From a bacterium (GTDB lineage Bacteria; SAR324; XYD2-FULL-50-16): DNA of 64,000 bases. Below the pieces are notes generated by a model. The model had not been told where the DNA came from, did not search any database, and was given only the letters and a program-made list of their open reading frames with translations. The position numbers were made by a program, and so were the translations under genes. The stretch lies in assembly GCA_024275165.1 (NCBI GenBank), contig JAJRZQ010000006.1:92288-156287 (forward strand), given 5' to 3'. Below, one piece after another: positions 18,280-27,605 of this stretch. Position 1 is the stretch's first letter. Each line of letters opens with the position of its first letter.

Positions 18280-21200
18280 CTAGGGCTTTTTCTCAAAAAG
18301 TTTTTTCACTCCCCGGGCAAAGCCCTTTTTTGGCGGCCCGGTTTCTTGTGGGGGGTCTGCCTCCACTTGAGTCGGATGAACCGTTTCTTCCATTACCGGG
18401 GCCGCTTCCCCAGCCGGAGCCTTCAAGGCGAGGTAGCCCCACTTGGCCGGAGACCGCGCCCAAGCCAGCAGCCCCTCCCATTTGCCCAACCAATATTTTT
18501 TGCCGGTATCAATCAAGGAATAACAAACGGGCACCACGATTAAGGTCAAGCCCGTGGCCACCCCCAAACCGTAGATCACCGTTCGCGCCATGGGCACCCA
18601 CATGGCGCCGGACTCCGACCCAAGATGAATAATGCCGGGGCGATAAAAATTGATGTCCAACCCGATGGTGATGGGAAAAAGCCCCAGCATGGTGGTAATG
18701 GCCGTCAGCAAAACCGGGCGAATGCGCAGCATTCCCGCCAGCACAATCGCCTCTCTCCGCTCCATTCCCTTTGCCCTGAGCTGATTGATATAATCAATTA
18801 ATACAATCGCGTTATTTACCACCACTCCGGCTAGGCTGATGGTTCCAATCCCACCCATCATAATACTTACCGGGCTTTGATGGATGATCATCCCTAAAAA
18901 AACCCCCATAAAGGAAAGAAAAACGCTGATCATAATGATCAAAGGGAGCAATAGAGAATTAAATTGCAATACCAAAATCAAGAAAATCAAAAAGATGGCA
19001 ATGAAAAAAGACTTGCCCAAATATTGTTGCATTTCCTTGCGACTTTCATTCTCCCCTGTATATTCAATACGATACCCCTTAGGCAGAGGAAAGTCTTTGA
19101 GGTTTTTTTGTACCTTTTTCAAGGCGTTGGGGCCGCTGATTCCCTCCACATCCGCGCTGATGGTGATGACCGTTTTGGAATCAATATGGCGAATACTGCC
19201 TTTGGAGGCCGTGGGGAGGATCGTCGCCAGCTCGGCAAGGCTGACGGATTGGCCCTGCGGGGTTTTGACATAAAGCCGCTCAATATCGTTCAAAGAGGTC
19301 CGATGCGCCTCATCCAACCGCACGATAATATCATATTCTTCCTTGCCGATCCGATAGGTACTCACCTTGCGGCCATTAATCGCCGTGCGAATGATCCCCG
19401 CCACCTCGCGGGTATTCAACCCCAGTTTCGCAATCTTGATCCGATCCAGCTTGATTTGAATCTCGCTGCGGGTGCTGGTGAAGTCGTCACTGAGATTCAC
19501 CAAGCCTGGAATCGCCTTGATTCGCTGCTGAATTTCCAAACTCAATTCCTTCATTTGAGTTAAGTCATTGCCGTACAACTCCAGATTGACCGCCTTGCCC
19601 GAAGGGGGGCCCCGACTGGGTTTGGACAAGGTAAAGCTGCCCCCCGTAAACTGTTCCAGCAGAGGGCGAATTTGCGCAATCACCTCACTGGGTTTCACCG
19701 TCCACTCGCTCCAATCTGGAAAACTCAAGGTAATATGGCTTAAATGGGTCGTACTTCCCGAATCGCCACCCGAACCCTGCCGCTGGCCGATATTGGCCAC
19801 TACGGCGTCGGTAGCGGGCCAAAAGGGCTTGATGACCGCCTCCACCTGCCGTACCAGCCGATCACTGGTTTCTAAGGTACTGCCAAAGGGAGCCTTGATC
19901 TCAATGGTCGAACTCCCGGGCTCAGAGGTGGGAAAAAATTCCACCCCCGCCCGTTGGAACACCACCCCGATATAGATTCCCGCCAACAAAACCCAGAGGC
20001 CGAGCATCGCGAAAACCACCTTCCAACGATGATCCAACGACCAGACCAAGGCCTTTTTGTATTGTCGCAACCAAAGCGAACCATCGGAGAAATGATCTTC
20101 TCCCACCAACTTTAATTTTTTCGGGTTTTTCATCATCAACCCGCACAAAACGGGGTTAAAGAGCAAGCCCACAACTAAACTACAGGTTAGGGTAATGATC
20201 AAGGTCTTGGGCAAGAAACTCATGAACTGCCCCGAGATACCGGGCATAAACAACAAAGGGGCAAAGGCCGCCAAGGTGGTAAGGGTGGAAGTGATCACGG
20301 GAACCGCGACCTCACCGACCCCTAAACGGGCCGCCTCCATGCGAGGCAGCCCCGACTCCAGATGACGATAGATGTTCTCCACCACCACAATGGCGTTATC
20401 CACCAACATGCCCAAGGCTAAGATCAGGCTAAAAAGCACCACAAAATTCAGGGTCATCCCCACCCAGCTAATCACAATAAAGCTCAGCAACATCGAAAGA
20501 GGGATGGCCACGGCGATAAAAAGGCTGTTTTTAAAGCCCATAAAAAACATGAGTACCAGGCAAACAAAAATCAAGCCCGTGTAAATGTTGTTTTCCAAAT
20601 CACTCACCAAACTGCGAATTCGCTTCGATTCATCGTTTAGGATGTTAAAGGCTACTTTATCCCCCCATTTGCCCTGCTCTTGCGCCACGATTCCTTTGAT
20701 TTCGTCACTGATGGCAATGAGATTTTCCCCCGTGCGCTTCGAAACCGAAAGGCTGACCGAATCCACCCCATTCTTACGGCTGCGGCTGGTGATCTCTTGG
20801 AAACCGTAAACCACCTTCGCCACATCTTGGGTATAGATGGGCAATTGATCGGCAGCGGTGATGACCATGGTTTTAATCTCTTCGGGGTCGGTGATCTCAC
20901 CGGGCACCCGAATATTGTATTTCATCGTGCCCACGGTGATATTCCCGGCAGGCAAACTGGTATTTTCCCTTTGGATGGTATTGGAAACCTGATTGAGATC
21001 AAGGTTGTAATAAACCAATTTATCCGGGTCCACCTCAATGCGCACCTCGCGCTCTAATCCCCCGGCTCGCTTGACTTCCAAAACCCCGTGTACCCCTTCG
21101 ATCCGGTCTTTTAAATCTTCGGCAATCTCTTTTAAACGCAACAGACCCAGCTTGCCGGCCAGGTTGACAATCATAATCGGTCGCTCAGAAAGGTTGATTT

Positions 21201-21594
21201 CCTTGATCAGCGGGTCTTCTGCCTCAGCGGGCAACTCAGGGGCCACCCGATCTAAGGATTCGCGTACCCTAGCGCGCGCCTCGTCGATATCCACGCCCAA
21301 AACAAATTCCAGGGTAATCATCGCCGCCCCCTCGGTGGCGGTGGATTTCATTTCCTTTAACTGATCCAACCCCTTAAACTCGGTTTCTGCCTTATGGATG
21401 ATCAGCGCCTCCACATCTTCAGGAGAGGAACCGGGATAAGGAATGGTCACAATCAACCGAGGAATTTGAATATCCGGGGCAGATTCTCGTGGGAGGGCGC
21501 GATAATCCAAAAATCCAATCACCGTGATGAGGACAATCAAGATCAGCACCCCAGAAGCTTTATTGAGAGCAATCTCTGCTGGTTTAAATCTCAT
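18280..21594 (-). CDS. RND efflux transporter, inner-membrane pump (AcrB/HAE1-like)
   Basis: 1104-residue trimeric proton-driven pump expelling substrates through the partner adaptor and TolC. Twelve membrane helices and two large periplasmic loops are evident. In helix 4 the motif is LGMLVDNAIVVVEN: Asp399 is kept but the second aspartate of the AcrB pair is Asn400. Helix 10 reads AGVVVNNAIVLIDYIN, lacking the AcrB lysine. Both variations are common outside the AcrB clade. A 70-residue Pro/Lys-rich cytoplasmic tail follows the last helix. It overlaps the adaptor gene by 4 bases. Substrate cannot be inferred. Confidence 0.92.
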   Translation of the reverse strand: MRFKPAEIALNKASGVLILIVLITVIGFLDYRALPRESAPDIQIPRLIVTIPYPGSSPEDVEALIIHKAETEFKGLDQLKEMKSTATEGAAMITLEFVLGVDIDEARARVRESLDRVAPELPAEAEDPLIKEINLSERPIMIVNLAGKLGLLRLKEIAEDLKDRIEGVHGVLEVKRAGGLEREVRIEVDPDKLVYYNLDLNQVSNTIQRENTSLPAGNITVGTMKYNIRVPGEITDPEEIKTMVITAADQLPIYTQDVAKVVYGFQEITSRSRKNGVDSVSLSVSKRTGENLIAISDEIKGIVAQEQGKWGDKVAFNILNDESKRIRSLVSDLENNIYTGLIFVCLVLMFFMGFKNSLFIAVAIPLSMLLSFIVISWVGMTLNFVVLFSLILALGMLVDNAIVVVENIYRHLESGLPRMEAARLGVGEVAVPVITSTLTTLAAFAPLLFMPGISGQFMSFLPKTLIITLTCSLVVGLLFNPVLCGLMMKNPKKLKLVGEDHFSDGSLWLRQYKKALVWSLDHRWKVVFAMLGLWVLLAGIYIGVVFQRAGVEFFPTSEPGSSTIEIKAPFGSTLETSDRLVRQVEAVIKPFWPATDAVVANIGQRQGSGGDSGSTTHLSHITLSFPDWSEWTVKPSEVIAQIRPLLEQFTGGSFTLSKPSRGPPSGKAVNLELYGNDLTQMKELSLEIQQRIKAIPGLVNLSDDFTSTRSEIQIKLDRIKIAKLGLNTREVAGIIRTAINGRKVSTYRIGKEEYDIIVRLDEAHRTSLNDIERLYVKTPQGQSVSLAELATILPTASKGSIRHIDSKTVITISADVEGISGPNALKKVQKNLKDFPLPKGYRIEYTGENESRKEMQQYLGKSFFIAIFLIFLILVLQFNSLLLPLIIMISVFLSFMGVFLGMIIHQSPVSIMMGGIGTISLAGVVVNNAIVLIDYINQLRAKGMERREAIVLAGMLRIRPVLLTAITTMLGLFPITIGLDINFYRPGIIHLGSESGAMWVPMARTVIYGLGVATGLTLIVVPVCYSLIDTGKKYWLGKWEGLLAWARSPAKWGYLALKAPAGEAAPVMEETVHPTQVEADPPQETGPPKKGFARGVKKLFEKKP

Positions 21595-22619
21595 TGTTGG
21601 GCGATCTGATCACGGGTTTGTACCACTTCGATCTCCTCATTGTGAGCAATCAATTCCTGACCCACGATGATCAGGTGATCTTCAAAAGCGACCCCCTCTT
21701 TGATTTGCACCTCCGAGCCCTGACTGATCCCTAAGCGAACGGGCCGTTTCAGGCTATGCCCCTTGTTGACCAAATAAACATAAGAGCCTTTCTCATCCTG
21801 CAGCACGGCGTAACGAGGGATCACCACCTGCCGAGAAAGGTCATAAGTCGTCATCCGCACCCGAGCCAGCATTCCCGGCAAAAGTTCGAATTGGGGATTG
21901 GAAATCTCGACTTCAATCGCAAAGCTTCGGTTTTGGGTGTTCGCCTCCCGACTCACCATGGAGATCACCCCCTCATAAGTTTGCCCGGGAATGGCATCGA
22001 GACTGACCATCACCTCTTTCCCAACCTTCGCAAAGCGGATATCCCGCTCTGGCAGATTGATTTCTGCCTTCACCCACTTCATGGAGATCAACTCCAAAAG
22101 AAGCTTTCCCCGAGCTTTATATTCCCCCTGCTCCACTTTTTTTTTCGAGACCACCCCATCAATGGGGCTTTTGACCGTGGACTTCGCCAAGTCCAAGCGA
22201 GAAAGCTCCATCTGGTATCGGTTCACTTCCATCTTGGTTTTTAAGGTTTCCACCTGCGACTTGGCCGATAACCCTTGTTTGTACAGTTCTTTTTCCCGCT
22301 TGTACTCCGCAAAGGCGAGCTTGTAATTGGCACGATTAAGCTTATGGGCCAAGGCCGATTTACTGGTTTCAAAGCGCACCAAAACCTGGCCCTCGGTGAC
22401 CCTTTGCCCAAGGTCGAAATTGGCTTTTTCAATGATTCCCTCCACCTCAGAGCTGATGGGAACCCGTTCCTTCGGGGCCAAATGCCCCACGAAAGAGGCA
22501 TAGCTGGTCAAGCTACGCGGTTTGATCACCAAGGCTTTCACCTTGGTCAACTTCGCTCCCGCTTGAGCCATCGACCCCATTGAGCAAAGTAAGAAAATCA
22601 AAAACAGGCTTTGTTTCAT
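21591..22619 (-). CDS. RND efflux periplasmic adaptor (membrane fusion protein)
   Basis: 342 residues linking the inner-membrane pump to TolC. A signal sequence (about residues 1-20, ending GSMAQA) is followed by a lipoyl-like half-motif VEGIIEKANFDLGQRVTEGQ, a coiled-coil hairpin at about residues 95-145, the second lipoyl half (VKSPIDGVVSKKKVEQGEY) and a beta-barrel domain. No lipobox cysteine is seen, so it is probably anchored by an uncleaved helix or free in the periplasm. Coupled by 4-base overlaps to both neighbours. Confidence 0.92.
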   Translation of the reverse strand: MKQSLFLIFLLCSMGSMAQAGAKLTKVKALVIKPRSLTSYASFVGHLAPKERVPISSEVEGIIEKANFDLGQRVTEGQVLVRFETSKSALAHKLNRANYKLAFAEYKREKELYKQGLSAKSQVETLKTKMEVNRYQMELSRLDLAKSTVKSPIDGVVSKKKVEQGEYKARGKLLLELISMKWVKAEINLPERDIRFAKVGKEVMVSLDAIPGQTYEGVISMVSREANTQNRSFAIEVEISNPQFELLPGMLARVRMTTYDLSRQVVIPRYAVLQDEKGSYVYLVNKGHSLKRPVRLGISQGSEVQIKEGVAFEDHLIIVGQELIAHNEEIEVVQTRDQIAQQ

Positions 22620-24181
22620 GAGGAAAGAGGGTACAGGTTAAAGACCTGATCGGTCATTAAAAGTAAATCCAAAAAAGTCTTTTCATAGGCAATCAAAGCT
22701 TGATTCAGCCGCATCTGGGCTTCGGCTAAATCCTGCTGGGCTAAGGCAACACGAAAACTGGTGGATTGACCCACTTTAAATCTTGCCGAGGCCTTGCCAT
22801 AGAGTTCTTCGTTGAGTCGCACCCCGGTTTGGGCTAAGCGAATCGCCTCTTCATTTAAACGCAGCGTTTGCAAAAGCGAGTAAAAGTTCACCTCGGTCAC
22901 TGCTTTTTGATTTTCCAATTGCAAAATGATGCGCTCCCCTTCCAACTCCGCCTTAATGCGTTTGCGCTGCCCTTGATGGTTAAAAAGAGGAACTTGCCAA
23001 GTCAAGGCCACTTGGTAATCCACCGCGCCTTGCTTGCTCACGCCTCTGGCCGCCTCAGAGGCAAAGGTGCCATACCCATTTTGTTGGTACTTCAGGCTCA
23101 AATCCAAGTTGCTGGAATCTGCGTTATTTGCCTCTTGCAAGTCCAACTCATTCAAACTGATTCCCGCCCGCAATAGCGCCAAATCCGGGTCTTGTTGCAA
23201 AGCCCGGGCTAAAAGCTTATCTTCGGGCAAAGGCAGGGGTTTGATCTGCGGTTCTTCCTTCGCCCAATACTCTAGTTTTAAATTCCTTAAGTCTAAAAAG
23301 ACCTTGATTTGATCCTCAATCAAGCGCTTTTTGGTTATTTCCGTTAAGAGTTCTTGCTCTGCCAAGGCCAATTGAGTCTTTGCCTGGGTCACCTCGGTGG
23401 GGTCTAGGGCCCCTAAGCGAAACTTCGTTTCCGCCTCCTTTAAGACCCGGTTCGCCAATTCTTTGGCAGAGGCTCTGACCTGAATGTTTTTCTGCGCCGC
23501 GACCAGATCCCAATAGGCCCCTCCCACTTGACGCAACAAGGCTCGATTGGCTTTTTGCTCTCGGTGTTGCGCCTGGATAAACAAGGCCTCACCCCGGTAT
23601 TCAGGGAGGTAGCCAATGGAGCCGAAATCTTTCAACAAAGGTAATTTCATCTCCGCGATCCAGCTATCGGCAATATAGGCATCATCCAGGGCGATAAATT
23701 TACTCAAAGGTTGATCCGGCGAAGTAAAATAAGCGATAAACCCTTTTCTGCTGGCCCTTTGATAGGTCAACCCATAACTCAAACCCCATTTGGCCTTTTG
23801 ACTAAATCCGGTACTGGCGATGACGGAATCGTTTCTGGAATAGGGCAACCCGGAAGCCTTAGAACTCACAAAACTGGAAGAAAGCAGGTTGCCGCTACGG
23901 GTATTGACCACTTGATTGCTCCAGGTCAAGGGATTCATCGCCTGCTGCTCTTGCCAGTCGCGCAAGGCCTGCTTGGTTTCAATGGAGGAAATTTTATACC
24001 CCGTCGCTCGCTCCACCGTCAGGGCTAAGATCTGGCCCAAACCCACGGCAAGCTTTTTCTTCCCCTCAATGACAATCTGGCTCAAGCCTTTCGGCAAAGC
24101 GGGATTAAATTCCGCCTTCAAGCCCTCCGCGCTCAAAAGCAGGCACCCCAAACCAAGGAAAAGCCCCCGCAATGCTTTCAT
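22616..24181 (-). CDS. TolC-family outer-membrane efflux channel
   Basis: 521 residues. Signal peptide at about residues 1-23 (LLLSAEGLKA then EFNPA). Two repeated helical OEP halves follow, including ALRQQVGGAYWDLVAAQKNIQ-type and LGALDPTEVTQAKTQLALAE segments, the second half ending in ALAQQDLAEAQMRLNQALIAYEKTF. It provides the outer-membrane exit duct for the RND pump encoded next to it. The start overlaps tetR by 4 bases, so the regulator, channel, adaptor and pump form one transcript. Confidence 0.9.
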   Translation of the reverse strand: MKALRGLFLGLGCLLLSAEGLKAEFNPALPKGLSQIVIEGKKKLAVGLGQILALTVERATGYKISSIETKQALRDWQEQQAMNPLTWSNQVVNTRSGNLLSSSFVSSKASGLPYSRNDSVIASTGFSQKAKWGLSYGLTYQRASRKGFIAYFTSPDQPLSKFIALDDAYIADSWIAEMKLPLLKDFGSIGYLPEYRGEALFIQAQHREQKANRALLRQVGGAYWDLVAAQKNIQVRASAKELANRVLKEAETKFRLGALDPTEVTQAKTQLALAEQELLTEITKKRLIEDQIKVFLDLRNLKLEYWAKEEPQIKPLPLPEDKLLARALQQDPDLALLRAGISLNELDLQEANNADSSNLDLSLKYQQNGYGTFASEAARGVSKQGAVDYQVALTWQVPLFNHQGQRKRIKAELEGERIILQLENQKAVTEVNFYSLLQTLRLNEEAIRLAQTGVRLNEELYGKASARFKVGQSTSFRVALAQQDLAEAQMRLNQALIAYEKTFLDLLLMTDQVFNLYPLSS

Positions 24182-24795
24182 GTTTCCTGCTCGATCAATT
24201 GCCCGACGAGCAAAGTCAAAATCTCCTTAGCCCCTTGCTCCGCGTTCATAAAGGGGGAGTGGGCTCCATAGAACCGCCGCTGGTTGATCATCCCTTCCCG
24301 CAATAGAGAAAAACCGAGCAATACCCTTTCTAGCCCTTGGGGCTCTAGGGGTTTTTGAAAATAACTTTGCAAATCCACTCTCATCTGTTGAATCATGCTT
24401 TTTTTAAACTCTTGGACCTGCTTGCGAAAGGATTCATCGCGCTGTACCCGCTCTAAAATAGCGATATAGCCTTCGCCTTGTTTATCCATCACCTGCTTTA
24501 CGCTAAAATCAAAGGCCGCCCGCAGGTATTCGCTCGCGGTATTGCAGCGTGCTTGTTGAAAGATTTCCAGCTTTTTTTCCACCTGTTCTTTCATGCTGAA
24601 CATCAGCACTTCATCCACCCCGGAAAAATGATGATAGAGGCTCGACTGGCTGACCCCGGCCTGGGCGGCGATCCCTCTGGTGGTCAGTTTGTCGATCCCT
24701 ACCTTTTCAATCAGCACCTGCGCCGCTGCCAAGATGCGTTTGCGGGTTTTCTCCCCCTGTTTTTTGCGTTGATCCTTCATCCCTTTCCTTTCCAT
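24178..24795 (-). CDS. TetR-family transcriptional regulator of the efflux operon
   Basis: 205 residues. The N-terminal helix-turn-helix (about residues 19-65) reads TRKRILAAAQVLIEKVGIDK, then GIAAQAGVSQSSLYHHFSG, a standard TetR DNA-binding domain. The C-terminal ligand domain is not recognisable. It is the first gene of the operon, so autoregulation is expected, and a perfect 12-bp palindrome sits 36 bases before its start. A second ATG at 24780 (MKDQRKK) is possible. Confidence 0.9.
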   Translation of the reverse strand: MERKGMKDQRKKQGEKTRKRILAAAQVLIEKVGIDKLTTRGIAAQAGVSQSSLYHHFSGVDEVLMFSMKEQVEKKLEIFQQARCNTASEYLRAAFDFSVKQVMDKQGEGYIAILERVQRDESFRKQVQEFKKSMIQQMRVDLQSYFQKPLEPQGLERVLLGFSLLREGMINQRRFYGAHSPFMNAEQGAKEILTLLVGQLIEQET

Positions 24796-24830
24796 ACCTG
24801 TATCATTTTACATACTAAAAATACCCGATC

Positions 24831-24842
24831 ACTTGATCAAGT
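24831..24842. promoter_or_regulatory. Candidate TetR operator, perfect 12-bp palindrome
   Basis: ACTTGATCAAGT is self-complementary. On the minus strand its TTGATC half can act as a -35, with TAGTAT 17 bases downstream as a weak -10, so a bound regulator would block the efflux promoter. It also lies about 150 bases upstream of the divergent FliF-like gene and could affect it. No footprint evidence exists. Confidence 0.5.
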
Positions 24843-24994
24843 AAAAAAAGGTAACAAAAAGTAACAGGCCCTCAATGGCAGATCAAAACAGAAAACATCC
24901 CCTTGGTATGGCTTTTGCTTTAATCAAAGTATGGAGCGGCAATAAACCAGGTAAATTCAGGCCTGGCCTAATCTCGCCTTTATCGAGCAAAAGT

Positions 24995-25546
24995 ATGAAG
25001 ACCTATATCTACCTCTTAGTCGGATTGAGTTTTTTTGGATTCTCCCCCCTCTTGCGCGCGGAACTGCCGCCCGTATTGGACATCTTACGAGTCGAAAAAA
25101 TACAAGAAATCAAAAAATTGCTGCAAACCGAGCTGGGAACCCAGGATTTTCAAGTCCAATTAAACTGGCAGGCCACCACCCGCAGCGCCCCAGCCAAACC
25201 CTCTTGGAAAATCAAAAAAATCAATGGAGATTACCCCAAAGAGGGGCGATTTTTGCCGAAGGAAACCGAGATTTTAGGCGATACTCAGTTTATTTTGCGC
25301 AAACAAGAGGCAAATATTTCCATCCAAACCCGCTTGAGCCAAGAAAAAGCCGCAAAACTCCAAAGCCAAATCAAAACACTTTTAGTTCTCAACAACAAGC
25401 GGGGGGACCAGCTTCACCTGAACTTCAAACTACGCCCCGCTGTTCCCGTAGCCAAAGCGAAAGCCCCCAGCCTGACCCCTGAAGAAGCGGTCTTACTAGA
25501 GGCAAAGGCGCGGTTGAACTCGGCCCCGAAACCCTGCAAGCCCTAG
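24995..25546 (+). CDS. FliF-like periplasmic segment (N-terminal part of a frameshifted membrane protein)
   Basis: 183 residues from the ATG at 24995, chosen because it opens a clean signal peptide (MKTYIYLLVGLSFFGFSPLL, cleavage near ARA/ELPP). The frame is open upstream to 24875 but without features. Residues 104-145 (ANISIQTRLSQEKAAKLQSQ, then IKTLLVLNNKRGDQLHLNF) match the pattern of the last ring-building motif of FliF, with its L-S-x-E start and RGDxLxLxF end. The frame stops at 25546 just after SLTPEEAVLLEAKA. A membrane helix and a FliG-like domain continue in the minus-one frame, so this is most likely the N-terminal part of one longer gene. Confidence 0.6.
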   Translation: MKTYIYLLVGLSFFGFSPLLRAELPPVLDILRVEKIQEIKKLLQTELGTQDFQVQLNWQATTRSAPAKPSWKIKKINGDYPKEGRFLPKETEILGDTQFILRKQEANISIQTRLSQEKAAKLQSQIKTLLVLNNKRGDQLHLNFKLRPAVPVAKAKAPSLTPEEAVLLEAKARLNSAPKPCKP

Positions 25547-26595
25547 CCCATGCAACCCCTGAGGCACAAACAACCTCACCCAACCCAGCGCTGCAACGGC
25601 TGAAAGCAATCTTTTCTTGGAAGAGCCTAGCCCTCTTCGCCTTCTTTCCCCTGATTTTTTGGATTCTACGCAAAAACCGTCCAGCGCCCCAAAAATCCGG
25701 CACCACCGCAGATAAATTTAAAACCAAGGCACCTATGGAACTGATCCAACGCATTGAACGGGCAGACCAATTAGCCCAAGAACAAGACCTAGCCCCAATG
25801 GAAAAAATGATTGCCTATACCGGGGATATGGAACTAGATTTAGATTATGAGATCAACCTGGAAATGGATGAGGTCATTCTCGCCGCGGAACAAGCTTTAA
25901 CCGAGGCCGAGAAGCTACGAGAAGAAAAAAACCCCTTAGACCTACAAACCGCTTTAAAAAGCACGGAAGAAGAGCCCAGCAGCGTGGATTTTTCTTTTTT
26001 AAACCGGCTAGAAACACCCGCCCTTACCGAGCTGTTTGCCCAAGAAACCCCGCTCGTGCGGGCCTTGATCATCAGCCGCTTGAGCCTGCGCAAGGCCGAA
26101 GCGATCTACGCCTCCATCAAGCCCCAAGAGCGCTTTGAAGTGGTTTGGGAATTAGGGAACCTCCACCTCTTAAAGCAGGACGAAAAAACAGCTCTCTCCC
26201 TAGAGCTCCAGGTCAAAGCCAACCAGCAGGGGAGCGAAAAATTAAGGCTAGTCAGCGCGCCCCAGAGCGAGGTATTCTTAGACGACATCTTTACCGATCC
26301 CTTAACGCTGGATGAACTCTCTAAATTGAGCCGCCCCCTTTTGGTAGAAACAGCCCATCGCATGAACTTAGAAGATTTAATGATCGCCTTAAGCCATGCG
26401 CCCAAGGTTTTAAAAGAACGCATGGTCGCTGCCTTAGACAGCGCCAGACGAATCGAGTTTTTACAAGGAGTTCAAGGCCTGCGAGCCGACTTAGATGACA
26501 GCATGGAGCGCCAACAGATTCTCTTAGATACGGCTCAGGCCATTCTAGACGAGCAAAAGGCAACCCGTTCAGCCATTGATTTAAAACAAGCATGA
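25483..26595 (+). CDS. Membrane helix plus FliG-like cytoplasmic domain (C-terminal part of the frameshifted gene)
   Basis: The frame opens after a TGA at 25480 and encodes a linker, then a hydrophobic helix (SLALFAFFPLIFWIL, about 25627-25668), before any ATG. The first ATG is at 25735. A membrane helix with no available start codon argues that it belongs to the upstream gene. From 25735 there are 286 residues. ALIISRLSLRKAEAIYASIK resembles the FliG middle domain. The last 100 residues (LSRPLLVETAHRMNLEDLMI, then ALSHAPKVLKERMVAALDSA, GLRADLDDSMERQQILLDTA) follow the FliG C-terminal pattern. The gene overlaps the next one by ATGA. Confidence 0.6.
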   Translation, partial: RSGLTRGKGAVELGPETLQALAHATPEAQTTSPNPALQRLKAIFSWKSLALFAFFPLIFWILRKNRPAPQKSGTTADKFKTKAPMELIQRIERADQLAQEQDLAPMEKMIAYTGDMELDLDYEINLEMDEVILAAEQALTEAEKLREEKNPLDLQTALKSTEEEPSSVDFSFLNRLETPALTELFAQETPLVRALIISRLSLRKAEAIYASIKPQERFEVVWELGNLHLLKQDEKTALSLELQVKANQQGSEKLRLVSAPQSEVFLDDIFTDPLTLDELSKLSRPLLVETAHRMNLEDLMIALSHAPKVLKERMVAALDSARRIEFLQGVQGLRADLDDSMERQQILLDTAQAILDEQKATRSAIDLKQA

Positions 26596-27593
26596 AATTA
26601 AGCTTTCCCCTCCTCCTGCTCATGGCAGCGGGGTGGAGCCTGCCCCTCCTCGCTCAGGTGGCAACCGCCCCCTTGGATTCGAGTTTAGAAATCCGCATGC
26701 CCCAAGCAGCAAGCTGGCGCTTTGTCAAAGCGGGAAACGAACAAGACGACAACCGTACCGCCACCTTGGCCGGGGTCACCTTCAACGGCAAGGGAGAAAG
26801 CGACAACCAGCAAACCGACTGGGAAACAAGCGGCAAATCTTTCCTCCTCATTGCCCAGACCGAAAATGTCAATATCGAGGCCTACAACCGCACCAGTCTA
26901 AAAACCACCATCAACTTTCAGGCCTATGACTGCACCCGCGTTGACGACATTCCCCTCTGCGGCACCGGCAAGGTAACCCAAGATCGGGTCGAAAACCGGC
27001 TCGGCTTTTCCCTCAAGGCCAAGGGGGCCAGCTACGGCGCAAGCTACAACACCGAAGAATTCTCTTGGGCCAACTCCAGCCCCTATAAACGACAAAGCTA
27101 CGCCTTAGGCGGCACCTGGCAGTTTGGCAAGGTCTTGTTTGCCTCCCTAGGGCTAGAGCGGGTCACCCAATCGAATCTCTACCTCCCCACCCTGAACTGG
27201 AACAACCAAATCTGGGCTTTTGGGGTCATGGCAGGCAACCCGGAGGAGACACAATTAAGATTGGAGTATGCCGGGATCACCAGCCCGGAAAAAAATAAAA
27301 CCGATGACTTGGGCAGAACGCAGCGCCACCAAGGAGAGCAAAAAAGCCTGCTCAGCGCGGAAGTCAAAATGCAGGGGATTTTATTGCACTTTCGCAAAGA
27401 AACAACCCGTTACCTCACCGCGACCTACTGGGGGGAGCAAAGTCGCAGCCGCAGCATAATGGGCCTCGGTTGGGCCCCCAGCAACGGCATTATCGCCTCT
27501 GCCCAAGCTTATACCGATCACTATCAAATCTCCACCAGCCAACCCGACCAAGTCGCCAAATCCTTGCGGCTTTCTGTAGGTTATAATTTCTAA
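26592..27593 (+). CDS. Putative outer-membrane beta-barrel protein
   Basis: 333 residues. Signal peptide at about residues 1-22 (LLLMAAGWSLPLLAQ). The mature part alternates short amphipathic strands (for example SYALGGTWQFGKVLFASLGL and LLSAEVKMQGILLHFRKE) and ends in LRLSVGYNF, a C-terminal phenylalanine typical of barrel proteins handled by BamA. Cys114 and Cys123 could form a disulfide in an early loop. It is coupled by a 4-base overlap to the FliG-like gene and ends 12 bases before the convergent phoU stop. Family not recognised. A specific partnership with the upstream protein is inferred from position. Confidence 0.7.
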   Translation: MKLSFPLLLLMAAGWSLPLLAQVATAPLDSSLEIRMPQAASWRFVKAGNEQDDNRTATLAGVTFNGKGESDNQQTDWETSGKSFLLIAQTENVNIEAYNRTSLKTTINFQAYDCTRVDDIPLCGTGKVTQDRVENRLGFSLKAKGASYGASYNTEEFSWANSSPYKRQSYALGGTWQFGKVLFASLGLERVTQSNLYLPTLNWNNQIWAFGVMAGNPEETQLRLEYAGITSPEKNKTDDLGRTQRHQGEQKSLLSAEVKMQGILLHFRKETTRYLTATYWGEQSRSRSIMGLGWAPSNGIIASAQAYTDHYQISTSQPDQVAKSLRLSVGYNF

Positions 27594-27605
27594 AAAGCTT
27601 ATCCC

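Noticed and set aside
24875..24994. Earlier ATG for the FliF-like protein at 24875
   Set aside because: It would put 40 unremarkable residues before a good signal peptide and lacks a ribosome site.
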